Below are positions 1 through 5,673 of a stretch of 5,870 nucleotides of DNA, one piece after another (positions within the stretch are counted from its first letter, which is position 1; each line of letters starts with the position of its first letter). Where the stretch lies: NCBI GenBank assembly GCA_946183095.1, contig CAMHBE010000142.1:1-5870 (forward strand), written 5' to 3'. The notes under the pieces were generated by a model. That model saw only the letters and a list, made by a program, of their open reading frames with translations, had not been told where the DNA came from and did no database searches. The stretch is from an uncultured Clostridia bacterium (lineage in GTDB: Bacteria; Bacillota; Clostridia; Oscillospirales; Ruminococcaceae). The position numbers and the translations under genes are program-made.

Positions 1-33
1 CCGTTTTGCGGAAGCTGGCAAAGCGGTATTTTT
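1..33 (+). terminator. Rho-independent terminator of an upstream gene (left edge cut)
   Basis: Bases 1-9 pair with 18-26 in a 9-bp stem (one G-T wobble) around an 8-base loop. A T-rich run, TATTTTTAT, follows directly from 27. The stem may extend to the left of the window. It would end a + strand gene that lies outside, which makes the promoter at 39-67 the start of a new transcription unit. Confidence 0.7.
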
Positions 34-38
34 ATGTC

Positions 39-67
39 TTGCAAAAAAGGCGATAATGTGATATAAT
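39..67 (+). promoter_or_regulatory. Sigma-A type promoter with extended -10
   Basis: The -35 box TTGCAA is at 39-44 and the -10 box TATAAT at 62-67, separated by exactly 17 bases. A TG at 59-60, one base before the -10 box, gives an extended -10 element. Transcription would start near 74, leaving about 30 bases before the leader ORF at 105. This is the only strong housekeeping promoter I see in the window. It serves the leader ORF and the tocopherol-cyclase-like gene. Confidence 0.8.
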
Positions 68-104
68 AAAGACACTGTCAGAGAAAAAGCGAAAGGAAAC
101 CGCA

Positions 105-224
105 ATGAAAACATATACACTGAAAGCAGCCGGACTGACCCGCGAACTTTCGCTCTGTCCGGTAAAGGAGCATCTTGACATAGCTGCGTTCGTGCGAAAC
201 GAGGTGATGCAGAATGTCTTTTAA
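105..224 (+). pseudogene. 39-codon leader ORF: N-terminal fragment of a phosphoribosyltransferase-like gene
   Basis: An AAAGGA ribosome binding site (92-97) precedes ATG 105. The ORF reads MKTYTLKAAGLTREL at the N-terminus and IAAFV at residues 26-30, then leaves the family pattern and stops at 222-224. From memory, residues 1-30 match the start of a small adenine-phosphoribosyltransferase-like family of Clostridia (YTL-x-AGLTREL ... IAAFV), whose catalytic PRPP loop lies much further on. The fragment therefore cannot be an active enzyme. Its last 11 bases overlap the start of the tocopherol-cyclase-like gene, so ribosomes that finish it could re-initiate there. It is either a truncated gene remnant left by recombination near 194-200 or a translated leader peptide that has been kept. 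The ORF, its ribosome site and the overlap are seen directly. The family match is recognition without a search. Confidence 0.6.
202..207 (+). promoter_or_regulatory. Ribosome binding site deciding the start at 214
   Basis: AGGTGA lies 6 bases before ATG 214. It sits inside the end of the leader ORF, so the tocopherol-cyclase-like gene has its own initiation signal even though it overlaps that ORF. The ATG at 207 belongs to the leader frame. Confidence 0.7.
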
Positions 225-1350
225 CGTACAGAACCGCGGGCGCAACGCGTTCATGCTGGACGGACAGTTCGCCGAAAAAGGCTATGACTGGTGGTGGCAT
301 TCCTTCACCGGCGTGAGCGACCTTACCGGCATGGAAAAGCAGTTCTTTATAGAATATTTTACCTGCAACCCCGAACTTGGCGGGGACAGACCTGTTTTCG
401 GGCAATTGCCGGAAAACAAACAGCTGCATCGTTATCCGTCCTATCTCATGGTCAAGGCGGGCTGCTGGGGCGAGGGAAAGTGCCAGCTCCACAGGTTTTT
501 CGGCTGGGATGATGTTGAAATGCACAAAAGCGCGCCGTACAGCATCAAAGCGGACGACTGCCGCGCATCCGACGAGCGCCTGACGGGCAGCATCAGCATA
601 TCCGAAGCGGAGAGTGAGGCGCATCCCGAATATATGTGCGACAGCGGCACAATGGAGTGGGATGTCAGGCTCAACAAGGTGACGGCATTCAACGTCGGCT
701 ATGGTGCAAGCGCCCCTTTCCGCGCGATCAAAGCATTTGATATGTACTGGCACGCCGACGGCATGAAAACCCTCTATGACGGCTATGTTATCATAAATGG
801 CGAACGTTTCACGGTAACTCCCGAACGCTCGTTCGGTTACGCCGACAAGAACTGGGGATGCGATTTCACAAGCCCGTGGGTGTGGCTCTCATCGAACAGT
901 CTGCGCAGCATGATAACGGGTAAGCGGCTGCACGACAGCGTATTCGACATAGGCGGCGGATGCCCCGTAGTGTTCGGCATACCCCTCGAGCGCAAGCTGC
1001 TCGGCGCATTCTGGTATGAGGGAACTCCCTATGAGTTCAACTTCTCGAAATTCTGGACGGGAACGCAGACAAGGTTCCGCTCAAAGGAGACCGCCACCGA
1101 GGTATATTGGTATGTCCGTCAGGAGAATTTTGGCAATGTCATGGTAACAAAAGTTAAATGCAAAAAATCGGATATGCTCCTTGTGAACTATGAAGCACCC
1201 GACGGCTCGAAACGCCACAACCGCCTGTGGAACGGCGGCAACGGCATAGGCGAGATCCTTCTATACAAAAAGACATCTCTCGGCAATAAGCTGATAGACC
1301 GCATCCGCGCAGACCGGATAGGCTGCGAGTACGGAGAATACTGCTCCTGA
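214..1350 (+). CDS. Tocopherol cyclase family protein
   Basis: This 378-residue soluble protein has no signal peptide or membrane segment. I recognise it as a bacterial member of the tocopherol cyclase family (Pfam Tocopherol_cycl; the plant VTE1 enzyme closes the chromanol ring of vitamin E). Typical stretches are KGYDWWWHSFTG (22-33), KAFDMYWHADGMKT (173-186), GYADKNWG (208-215), SPWVWLSSN (220-228), DIGGG (245-249) and CEYGEY (371-376). It is unusually rich in Trp, Tyr and Phe, as expected of a barrel that binds a hydrophobic ligand. The length fits the family and the AGGTGA site supports the start, so the protein appears complete. No tocopherol or quinone pathway gene is nearby, and an anaerobic clostridium is not expected to make tocopherol. 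Its substrate is unknown; a lipid or isoprenoid-like ligand is inference. The family call is firm and the function open. Confidence 0.85.
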   Translation: MSFNVQNRGRNAFMLDGQFAEKGYDWWWHSFTGVSDLTGMEKQFFIEYFTCNPELGGDRPVFGQLPENKQLHRYPSYLMVKAGCWGEGKCQLHRFFGWDDVEMHKSAPYSIKADDCRASDERLTGSISISEAESEAHPEYMCDSGTMEWDVRLNKVTAFNVGYGASAPFRAIKAFDMYWHADGMKTLYDGYVIINGERFTVTPERSFGYADKNWGCDFTSPWVWLSSNSLRSMITGKRLHDSVFDIGGGCPVVFGIPLERKLLGAFWYEGTPYEFNFSKFWTGTQTRFRSKETATEVYWYVRQENFGNVMVTKVKCKKSDMLLVNYEAPDGSKRHNRLWNGGNGIGEILLYKKTSLGNKLIDRIRADRIGCEYGEYCS

Positions 1351-1364
1351 CCAAAGCAGGGCGC

Positions 1365-1450
1365 GTCGGAGACTGCGGGCATTGCTCGTATCCGCTCAGG
1401 GGCTGACGTCGGAGATTGCGGGCACCGCCCGCACCCGCTCAGGGGCTGAC
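1365..1450 (+). repeat. 43-base tandem duplication, two copies
   Basis: The copies at 1365-1407 and 1408-1450 match at 37 of 43 positions, and all six differences are C/T transitions. Each copy holds a 7-bp hairpin with a 3-base loop (1374-1390 and 1417-1433). The second is perfect. The first is kept by two G-T (G-U in RNA) wobbles. Both copies end in AGGGGCTGAC. Confidence 0.8.
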
Positions 1451-1548
1451 GTCGGTCTGTCGGTCAGCCCCTCTGTCACCTGCGGTGACACCTCCCCGCT
1501 AATCGGGGAGATTACCTGAGAACCCGGCGGCAGCCTGACGCTGCACCG
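1365..1548 (+). repeat. Intergenic hairpin cluster, probably a dispersed repeat element
   Basis: Six hairpins lie in a row. The first two are 1374-1390 and 1417-1433, within the tandem copies. The third is 1441-1450 paired with 1463-1472 (perfect 10 bp). The fourth is 1474-1480 with 1484-1490 (7 bp), and the fifth 1492-1498 with 1504-1510 (7 bp). The weakest is 1530-1534 with 1540-1544. No ORF with family features covers this stretch. The order of a GTCACC/GGTGAC hairpin followed by a CTCCCCG/CGGGGAG hairpin resembles short dispersed intergenic repeats I know from gut Clostridia genomes, but that is memory, not a search. None of the six has a T run behind it, so they are not standard terminators. 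They may protect the 3' end of the tocopherol-cyclase-like mRNA. Confidence 0.65.
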
Positions 1549-1560
1549 ATATAATAAGAA

Positions 1561-1592
1561 AACAGACCTTGTGCGCAGGGTCTGTTCTTTTA
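1561..1592 (+). terminator. Rho-independent terminator, probably bidirectional
   Basis: AACAGACC (1561-1568) pairs perfectly with GGTCTGTT (1579-1586) around a 10-base loop, followed by CTTTTAT on the + strand. The A-rich bases before the stem (ATAATAAGAA) give a T-rich tail on the other strand too. It should end transcription from the tocopherol-cyclase-like unit before spmA. A TATAAT at 1550-1555 just upstream has no convincing -35 box. Confidence 0.75.
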
Positions 1593-1618
1593 TGTGAAAG
1601 TCCGGAATAGACTTTATA

Positions 1619-1626
1619 AGAGGTGA
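1619..1626 (+). promoter_or_regulatory. Ribosome binding site of spmA
   Basis: AGAGGTGA ends 5 bases before ATG 1632 and 8 bases before the next ATG, 1635. It favours one of these over the GTG at 1623, which lies inside the site itself. Confidence 0.65.
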
Positions 1627-1631
1627 GCAGC

Positions 1632-2228
1632 ATGATGACATACATAATGACAGGTCTTATCGTGACAGCTGTGATATTTGCAGCAATAAACGGCAGCATG
1701 GCAGACCTGTCAACGGCATTTCTCGAAGAATGCGGCGGTGCTGTACAGCTTGCGATATCCCTTACCGGCGTGATAGCGCTGTGGAGCGGTCTTATGCGGG
1801 TAGCACAGGCATCGGGGCTTACGGGAAAGCTTGCCGCGCTGGTGCAGCCGCTGCTGTCGCGTCTTTTCGGAGGTTTGCAGAAAGGCGGGAAGGCACTGCA
1901 ATACATCACCCTCAACATCATAGCGAACCTTCTCGGTCTCGGGAACGCCTCCACCCCGTTCGGCATAGCGGCAATGCGGGAGACAGAGCGTGAGGAACAC
2001 AGCGCAGCTCCGGAATATGCGTCGCACAACATGATAGTTTTCGCTGTCATGAACACTGCGAGTTTGCAGCTCGTTCCGACTACGGCAGCGGCACTGCGGC
2101 TTGCGCACGGTTCGGCTGACCCTATGGAGATCCTTCCCTGTGTGTGGATAACTTCCGTATGTGCGCTGACCGCCGCGCTTGTCTCGGCATTCATCTTCCG
2201 CGCATTCACGAAACGGAGACTGCAATGA
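1632..2228 (+). CDS. spmA: Spore maturation protein A (SpmA)
   Basis: This integral membrane protein of 198 residues is close in length to Bacillus subtilis SpmA. Hydrophobic segments lie at about 6-20, 38-52, 91-103, 133-152 and 161-180. Family hallmarks are WSGLM (51-55), NIIANLLGLGNASTPFG (95-111) and NTASLQLVPTT (141-151), which belong to the nucleoside-recognition/Gate membrane domain. In Bacillus and Clostridium, SpmA and SpmB are needed for proper dehydration of the spore core and hence heat resistance. The transported substrate is not known. The ribosome site fits ATG 1632 (or 1635), not the in-frame GTG at 1623. The gene stops inside the ATGA that starts spmB, so the two should be co-translated. 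I found no clear sporulation-sigma promoter in front. If the host does not sporulate, the pair could serve another membrane role. Confidence 0.92.
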   Translation: MMTYIMTGLIVTAVIFAAINGSMADLSTAFLEECGGAVQLAISLTGVIALWSGLMRVAQASGLTGKLAALVQPLLSRLFGGLQKGGKALQYITLNIIANLLGLGNASTPFGIAAMRETEREEHSAAPEYASHNMIVFAVMNTASLQLVPTTAAALRLAHGSADPMEILPCVWITSVCALTAALVSAFIFRAFTKRRLQ

Positions 2229-2746
2229 ACTTTTCGGACTTCATCATCCCTGTCATTTTCGCGTTCGTTCTGATCTACGGAATCTGTACAAAGACCGACG
2301 TGTTCGGGGAATTTACCGAAGGCGTGAAAGACGGACTTCGCACGGTCTATGATATTTTCCCGTCGCTCTTCTGCCTTGTTGTGACTGTCGCGGTATTCCG
2401 CGCATCGGGTGCGACCGCCGCCATAACGGAGTTCATACGTCCGGCGCTGGAGACAGTCGGATTTCCCGCGGAATGCGCGGAACTTGTGATAATGCGCCCG
2501 TTATCTGGGAGCGGCGCGACCGCCATATACGAGCGCATACTGACGGAACACGGACCCGACACATTCGCGGGTCGTGTGGCATCCGTCATACTTGGCAGCA
2601 GCGAGACGACATTCTACACATTGTCGGTATATTTCGCGGCGGTGAAAGCGAAAAAAACGCGGTATGCACTTGCAGCCGCGCTTATCGGAGATATCACCTG
2701 TGCTGTCGTCAGTTCCCTGAGTGTAAAGCTGATACTTAATCCTTGA
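2225..2746 (+). CDS. spmB: Spore maturation protein B (SpmB)
   Basis: This 173-residue membrane protein is the partner of SpmA and close to the usual SpmB length. Hydrophobic segments lie at about 6-20, 46-58, 122-138 and 149-168. The diagnostic block runs over 90-137: MRPLSGSGA (90-98), then EHGPDTFAGR (108-117), then GSSETTFYTLSVYF (124-137), closely matching the SpmB pattern. A GGAG at 2215-2218 precedes the start by 6 bases, and the start overlaps the spmA stop by 4 bases. SpmB also carries a Gate-type domain and is thought to act with SpmA in the forespore membrane during core dehydration. The last 11 bases overlap the end of the opposing HAD gene, and no terminator follows the stop. No dacB or other sporulation gene is adjacent on the right. 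Confidence 0.92.
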   Translation: MNFSDFIIPVIFAFVLIYGICTKTDVFGEFTEGVKDGLRTVYDIFPSLFCLVVTVAVFRASGATAAITEFIRPALETVGFPAECAELVIMRPLSGSGATAIYERILTEHGPDTFAGRVASVILGSSETTFYTLSVYFAAVKAKKTRYALAAALIGDITCAVVSSLSVKLILNP

Positions 2747-3482
2747 TGTTTTCCAATATAAAGTCCGGGAATCTTGCACCGTCACATAAAACTCTCACGT
2801 CCCCGCACCTGCACTTTTCCGCAAGTCCGCTGTCAGGCACGAGCGCAGTGTCCGCGATATCCAGCATCGGCAGGTCAATGGTGCTGTCACCCGCCGCGAT
2901 GATGCGACCGCACCCGTGAGTTTCCGCGAAACGCTTCACCGCCGTTCCCTTATCCGCGCCGGGCGGGAGCCAGTATATCTTGCGCCCCGAGAGAGCTATA
3001 TCGAGCGTTGTTTCCCCTGCGAACTCCGCGAACTTCTCCGACGCGGTATCGCTGTCACGGAATGCGGCGAACAGGAATTTCCCGTCAACGATGCGTATTG
3101 ACGTAACGCCCTGTGTTTCGCGGTATTTTTCAAGCAGCTGTTCGGCTTCGGGCAGGTGCTTTTTAATAATGCCGTCGAAATGTTCTTCCCACTCGTCGGA
3201 CAGTTCCCCGTCACGCAGCAGCGCCGTACCGTTGCATATCAGCGCGTACCGCGGTATGACGGGCAGCTTTATCCGTTCATACTGCTCCTTTGAGCGGGTA
3301 GTTACCGGCAGAAAGATGATATCGTCATCGTGCATTATTTTTTGCATCAGTACGGGCGCTGCGGGAGTAATAAAACTCTGCTCCTTACCGTTCAGCACTT
3401 CTGCGCAGATATCCCCGTCACGCCGTTCACGTCCCGGGACGAGCAGGGTATTGTCGAGGTCGCAGGCAAACAATGTTCTCAT
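2736..3482 (-). CDS. HAD-superfamily phosphatase (Cof-like), last gene of the Ter-type operon
   Basis: This 248-residue soluble hydrolase shows all four HAD motifs: I, DLDNT (8-12), with D8 the expected nucleophile and D10 the acid/base; II, T61 in PVTTRS; III, K178 in ADKGT; IV, GDSTIDLPML (198-207), with D199 and D203 binding Mg2+. The CNGT at 83-86 and the cap between motifs II and III (about 87-170) suit the Cof/sucrose-phosphate-phosphatase class. It probably removes a phosphate from a small sugar- or nucleotide-like molecule. HAD enzymes of this kind occur with ATP-grasp, C-C lyase and StiP/PELOTA genes in Ter-associated clusters, so it may act late in that pathway (inference). Start ATG 3482 has GGAG at 3494-3497, a rather long 11-base spacing. 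Unlike its tightly packed neighbours it follows a 153-base gap with three hairpins, so its expression may be tuned separately. Confidence 0.85.
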   Translation of the reverse strand: MRTLFACDLDNTLLVPGRERRDGDICAEVLNGKEQSFITPAAPVLMQKIMHDDDIIFLPVTTRSKEQYERIKLPVIPRYALICNGTALLRDGELSDEWEEHFDGIIKKHLPEAEQLLEKYRETQGVTSIRIVDGKFLFAAFRDSDTASEKFAEFAGETTLDIALSGRKIYWLPPGADKGTAVKRFAETHGCGRIIAAGDSTIDLPMLDIADTALVPDSGLAEKCRCGDVRVLCDGARFPDFILENIKD

Positions 3483-3519
3483 TTTCGCTGTGTCTCCGTA
3501 TTCATGAATATAACGCTTT

Positions 3520-3610
3520 CGGTTCCTTTGTCGTACAAAGGAACCGGGTCAGGAGTTTGAGGATAGGGCAGCGCCCTGTCCTCATGTGTCTCGCCCTCAA
3601 GGCGAGACAC
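3520..3610 (-). repeat. Array of three strong hairpins between the StiP and HAD genes
   Basis: Three back-to-back inverted repeats fill this gap. 3520-3531 pairs with 3535-3546 (12 bp, perfect, 3-base loop). 3558-3569 pairs with 3573-3584 (12 bp, one G-T wobble, 3-base loop). 3586-3595 pairs with 3601-3610 (10 bp, perfect, 5-base loop). No T run follows any of them on either strand, so they do not look like ordinary terminators. They lie in the mRNA between two genes of one presumed operon, with the last stem ending 22 bases before the HAD ribosome site. Likely roles are RNA processing or mRNA stability. An inserted repeat family is also possible. Confidence 0.85.
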
Positions 3611-3635
3611 GGATCTCAAGCGGCAGCGGCTTATC

Positions 3636-4688
3636 TCAGCAGTCTGCCATTTTCTTGATGATACCGCTGGCGAGGTAATTTCGCAGCGGGTACTCCTGCA
3701 CCGGCACGCCTTTTTCTTCCGCAAGGCGGTACAGATGTCCGAGGAACTTCTCATCATGCAGGCTGCGGACAAGCACAGTTTCCGGCTTTCTTCGCAGCAG
3801 TACACGGGTAGCTTCGCCGATGCTCGGCTTGACAAGATTTATGTCATCTATCCCGAAATGCTTTGCGATCGCTTTGGCTTCCGCAAGTCCCGAACCGTCC
3901 GGCTCACCGCTCACTGTGCGCACTTTGTCCGGCTCCGGGAATTTCCCGCACACGCTGTCGATAAAGTGATAAGTAAGGTCGCTGTCCGCAAGTTCTCCGT
4001 AGTACACCGCGCCGTGGAAGTCTTTATCACCGATGATATCCGACCGCAGGAACGTCCTGCTTATCAGCCCGGACACCGTGGAGTTGAGACACGAGCTTGC
4101 GATCAGCAGATCATGTCGTGTCCCGCATATCCGCGCTGTTCCGGCAGGATCGGAGAGTACGGCGAGCGAAGGGTCGATTCCGGGGTAGTCGCGCATGGCT
4201 TCTTCGAGCTGTCGGGTGATAGCGCCTTTTCCCGTCCAGCCGTCAACGAACTGTATCTTGTCGGGGGAGTGCCTTGCGATGATGCAGTCAACGGCGTTCC
4301 TGTCGATACCGCGCCCTCGGATGATCGATACCGAGTAGTGCGGAACATCGTAACCGAACGCATATTTTATGTACCTCTTTATGAGTATGCCCACAGGCGT
4401 TCCGGCTCTTGCAAGCGACACCAGCACGGCATCCTTTCCCTTTTCCTCCACGATACGGCAGGCGCACGCCGCAGCAGCCTCCGCCGTAACATCGGAATAG
4501 TTCTCCACCGCGCTGTAGTATGTGCGCATATACTTTTCCGTCGGCACATACTCTATCGGCAGCATCTCGCAGTAGTGGGTACCGCTCTGTATGCGCTTTT
4601 CGCGCTCCTCCGTGCTGAGCGGCTGCACCAGACCGGTTATGTCTTTGAGCAGCAGCGTAACGTCATCCGCTTTATATGAGCTTCTCAC
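3636..4688 (-). CDS. StiP-type phosphoribosyltransferase with C-terminal PELOTA-like RNA-binding domain
   Basis: This 350-residue soluble protein is recognised as the StiP/PRTase family (Pfam StiP, also annotated 'cysteine protease StiP') fused to a PELOTA-type domain. The N-terminal part (about 1-240) shows LLLKDITGL (12-20), SLARAGTPVGIL (91-102), IIRGRGID (122-129) and FVDGWTGKGAI (147-157), the last being the PRPP-loop-like signature. CLNSTVSGLISRT (190-202) is another conserved block. The C-terminal part (about 262-347), with KPSIGEATRVLLRR (277-290), fits the PELOTA fold that binds RNA. Known work on Ter-linked operons proposes that such proteins help make a nucleoside-like metabolite; the protease label in databases is not supported by anything I can see here. 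The start is GTG at 4688 with a GGGGGG site at 4695-4700; the resulting N-terminus (SYKADDVTLLLKDITGL) fits the family. It overlaps the upstream lyase gene by 17 bases, which implies translational coupling. Confidence 0.85.
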   Translation of the reverse strand: MRSSYKADDVTLLLKDITGLVQPLSTEEREKRIQSGTHYCEMLPIEYVPTEKYMRTYYSAVENYSDVTAEAAAACACRIVEEKGKDAVLVSLARAGTPVGILIKRYIKYAFGYDVPHYSVSIIRGRGIDRNAVDCIIARHSPDKIQFVDGWTGKGAITRQLEEAMRDYPGIDPSLAVLSDPAGTARICGTRHDLLIASSCLNSTVSGLISRTFLRSDIIGDKDFHGAVYYGELADSDLTYHFIDSVCGKFPEPDKVRTVSGEPDGSGLAEAKAIAKHFGIDDINLVKPSIGEATRVLLRRKPETVLVRSLHDEKFLGHLYRLAEEKGVPVQEYPLRNYLASGIIKKMADC

Positions 4689-5673
4689 AGCCGTCCCCCC
4701 TTACTCCGTAAACGTCGCCGAGAATGCGTATCTTCTCCGCCCAGCGGCGGTGGCATTTCACCTCGTTCATGCGGGTGCCGTCGGAACTTTTCCCGACGCC
4801 GGACATCTCCGCGCTCCAGTTGATTATCCGCACAGCGTCGTCGTAGTCCGATTTTGACGGCTGCAATGCCTTGCAGATAACGGGGAGCTGCGACGGGTGA
4901 ACGGCGGTCTTGCCGATGAACCCGTTTAGCATATCGAGCCGAAGCTCCCTCTCCAGCCCCTCCTGCCAGTTTTCGCCGGGCTGCCCGAAATATTCCCACA
5001 CCGGTCCCGACACCACATAGTCGAAGGAGAAGGCGTTTATGATATCGGTAAGTATATCCCGCACCACGCCGATATCGTATATAGTCTGCGATACCGCGCG
5101 CCGCACTCCGTACAGGCTGCAAAGGTCATTGCCGCCGACACGGATATTGAGGATATATCGTTTTGCTGCATCCGTTATGCGCTTTATCTCTGACAGCTCC
5201 GTGATCCGGATGCTCCTGTCCGCGACGCGGCTGCTCTCCAGTATCGGCATTGCATAGATGGTACCGCCGTATCCCGCGTTGATGCCGCTCATTACTTCTA
5301 TGTAGCTGTCGGCGTTGGTGCGGTCGAACTTCGGGAGGATATACCCGCACATGATATCTTCGAGGCTGCCGAGCATCTTATGCACATGGGCGAGGTGTTC
5401 GGGCGAGCGCACTCTTACGAACAGCAGCGGCAGTTTTGCGTCTGTTTTTTCGCGGTGTGCGTACAGTTTGCCGAGAGTGTCCGTGAGCGTTTTTTCGGCG
5501 TGTTCGACTGCCGTGCCGAGTATAGCGTCTTCAAGGCACAGCGCGAGTGAGCGCAGACAGGGGAACTCGCCGTGTATCACCCTGTCGGCGGCGCGTTCGT
5601 TTATCGCGGGAGTGTAGAGCAGTCCGCCGATGCTGTAGGGAAGTTCGCGGGTGTTTGTGCATTTGTCGGTCAT
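4672..5673 (-). CDS. TIM-barrel C-C bond lyase, CitE/HpcH-like, Ter-associated type
   Basis: This 333-residue protein is related to the HpcH/HpaI aldolase and citrate lyase beta-chain superfamily, of the branch found in Ter-type operons (Pfam 'C-C_Bond_Lyase of the TIM-barrel fold'). Visible motifs are LLYTPA (18-23), LCLEDA (45-50, acidic metal-site pair E48-D49), LFVRVRS (84-90), MPILES (142-147, E146), RVGGNDLCSLYG (178-189) and GKTAVHPSQL (264-273). These correspond to the Arg, Glu and Asp positions that bind Mg2+ and an acyl or keto-acid substrate in CitE-like enzymes. The reaction here is unknown, presumably C-C cleavage or formation on the pathway intermediate. The reading frame is open to 5727, but ATG 5673 is chosen because AAGGAG lies at 5684-5689 and the ATG overlaps the upstream stop as ATGA. 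The 18 extra upstream residues (VHHRRSYRN and neighbours) do not look like the family. Confidence 0.85.
   Translation of the reverse strand: MTDKCTNTRELPYSIGGLLYTPAINERAADRVIHGEFPCLRSLALCLEDAILGTAVEHAEKTLTDTLGKLYAHREKTDAKLPLLFVRVRSPEHLAHVHKMLGSLEDIMCGYILPKFDRTNADSYIEVMSGINAGYGGTIYAMPILESSRVADRSIRITELSEIKRITDAAKRYILNIRVGGNDLCSLYGVRRAVSQTIYDIGVVRDILTDIINAFSFDYVVSGPVWEYFGQPGENWQEGLERELRLDMLNGFIGKTAVHPSQLPVICKALQPSKSDYDDAVRIINWSAEMSGVGKSSDGTRMNEVKCHRRWAEKIRILGDVYGVRGDGCEKLI

Noticed and set aside
1365..1450. Possible CRISPR repeats
   Set aside because: Only two directly abutting copies with no spacers between them and no cas genes in the window.
1550..1555. TATAAT as a possible promoter for spmA
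   Set aside because: No -35 box lies 16-18 bases upstream. The transcript would begin at the terminator hairpin, and the A/T-rich bases are better explained as the tail of that terminator on the opposite strand.
1499..2209. Open frame of 236 codons on the - strand opposite spmA
   Set aside because: SpmA is clear on the + strand. The antisense frame is low-complexity Ala/Ser/Arg text and runs through the terminator hairpin.
2980..3507. Open frame of 175 codons on the + strand opposite the HAD gene
   Set aside because: The - strand protein has all four HAD motifs. The + strand frame is Ser/Arg rich with no recognisable domain.
3500..3512. Palindrome ATTCATGAAT (3500-3509) and a TATATT -10-like box on the - strand before the HAD gene
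   Set aside because: A 10-base palindrome can arise by chance. The -10-like box has no good -35 at 16-18 bases, and its start site would fall almost on the ribosome binding site.
3735..4679. Open frame of 314 codons on the + strand opposite the StiP/PELOTA gene
   Set aside because: It mirrors the codon pattern of the real - strand gene, is rich in Arg, His and Val without any family motif, and has no convincing ribosome site. It is a GC-driven antisense shadow.
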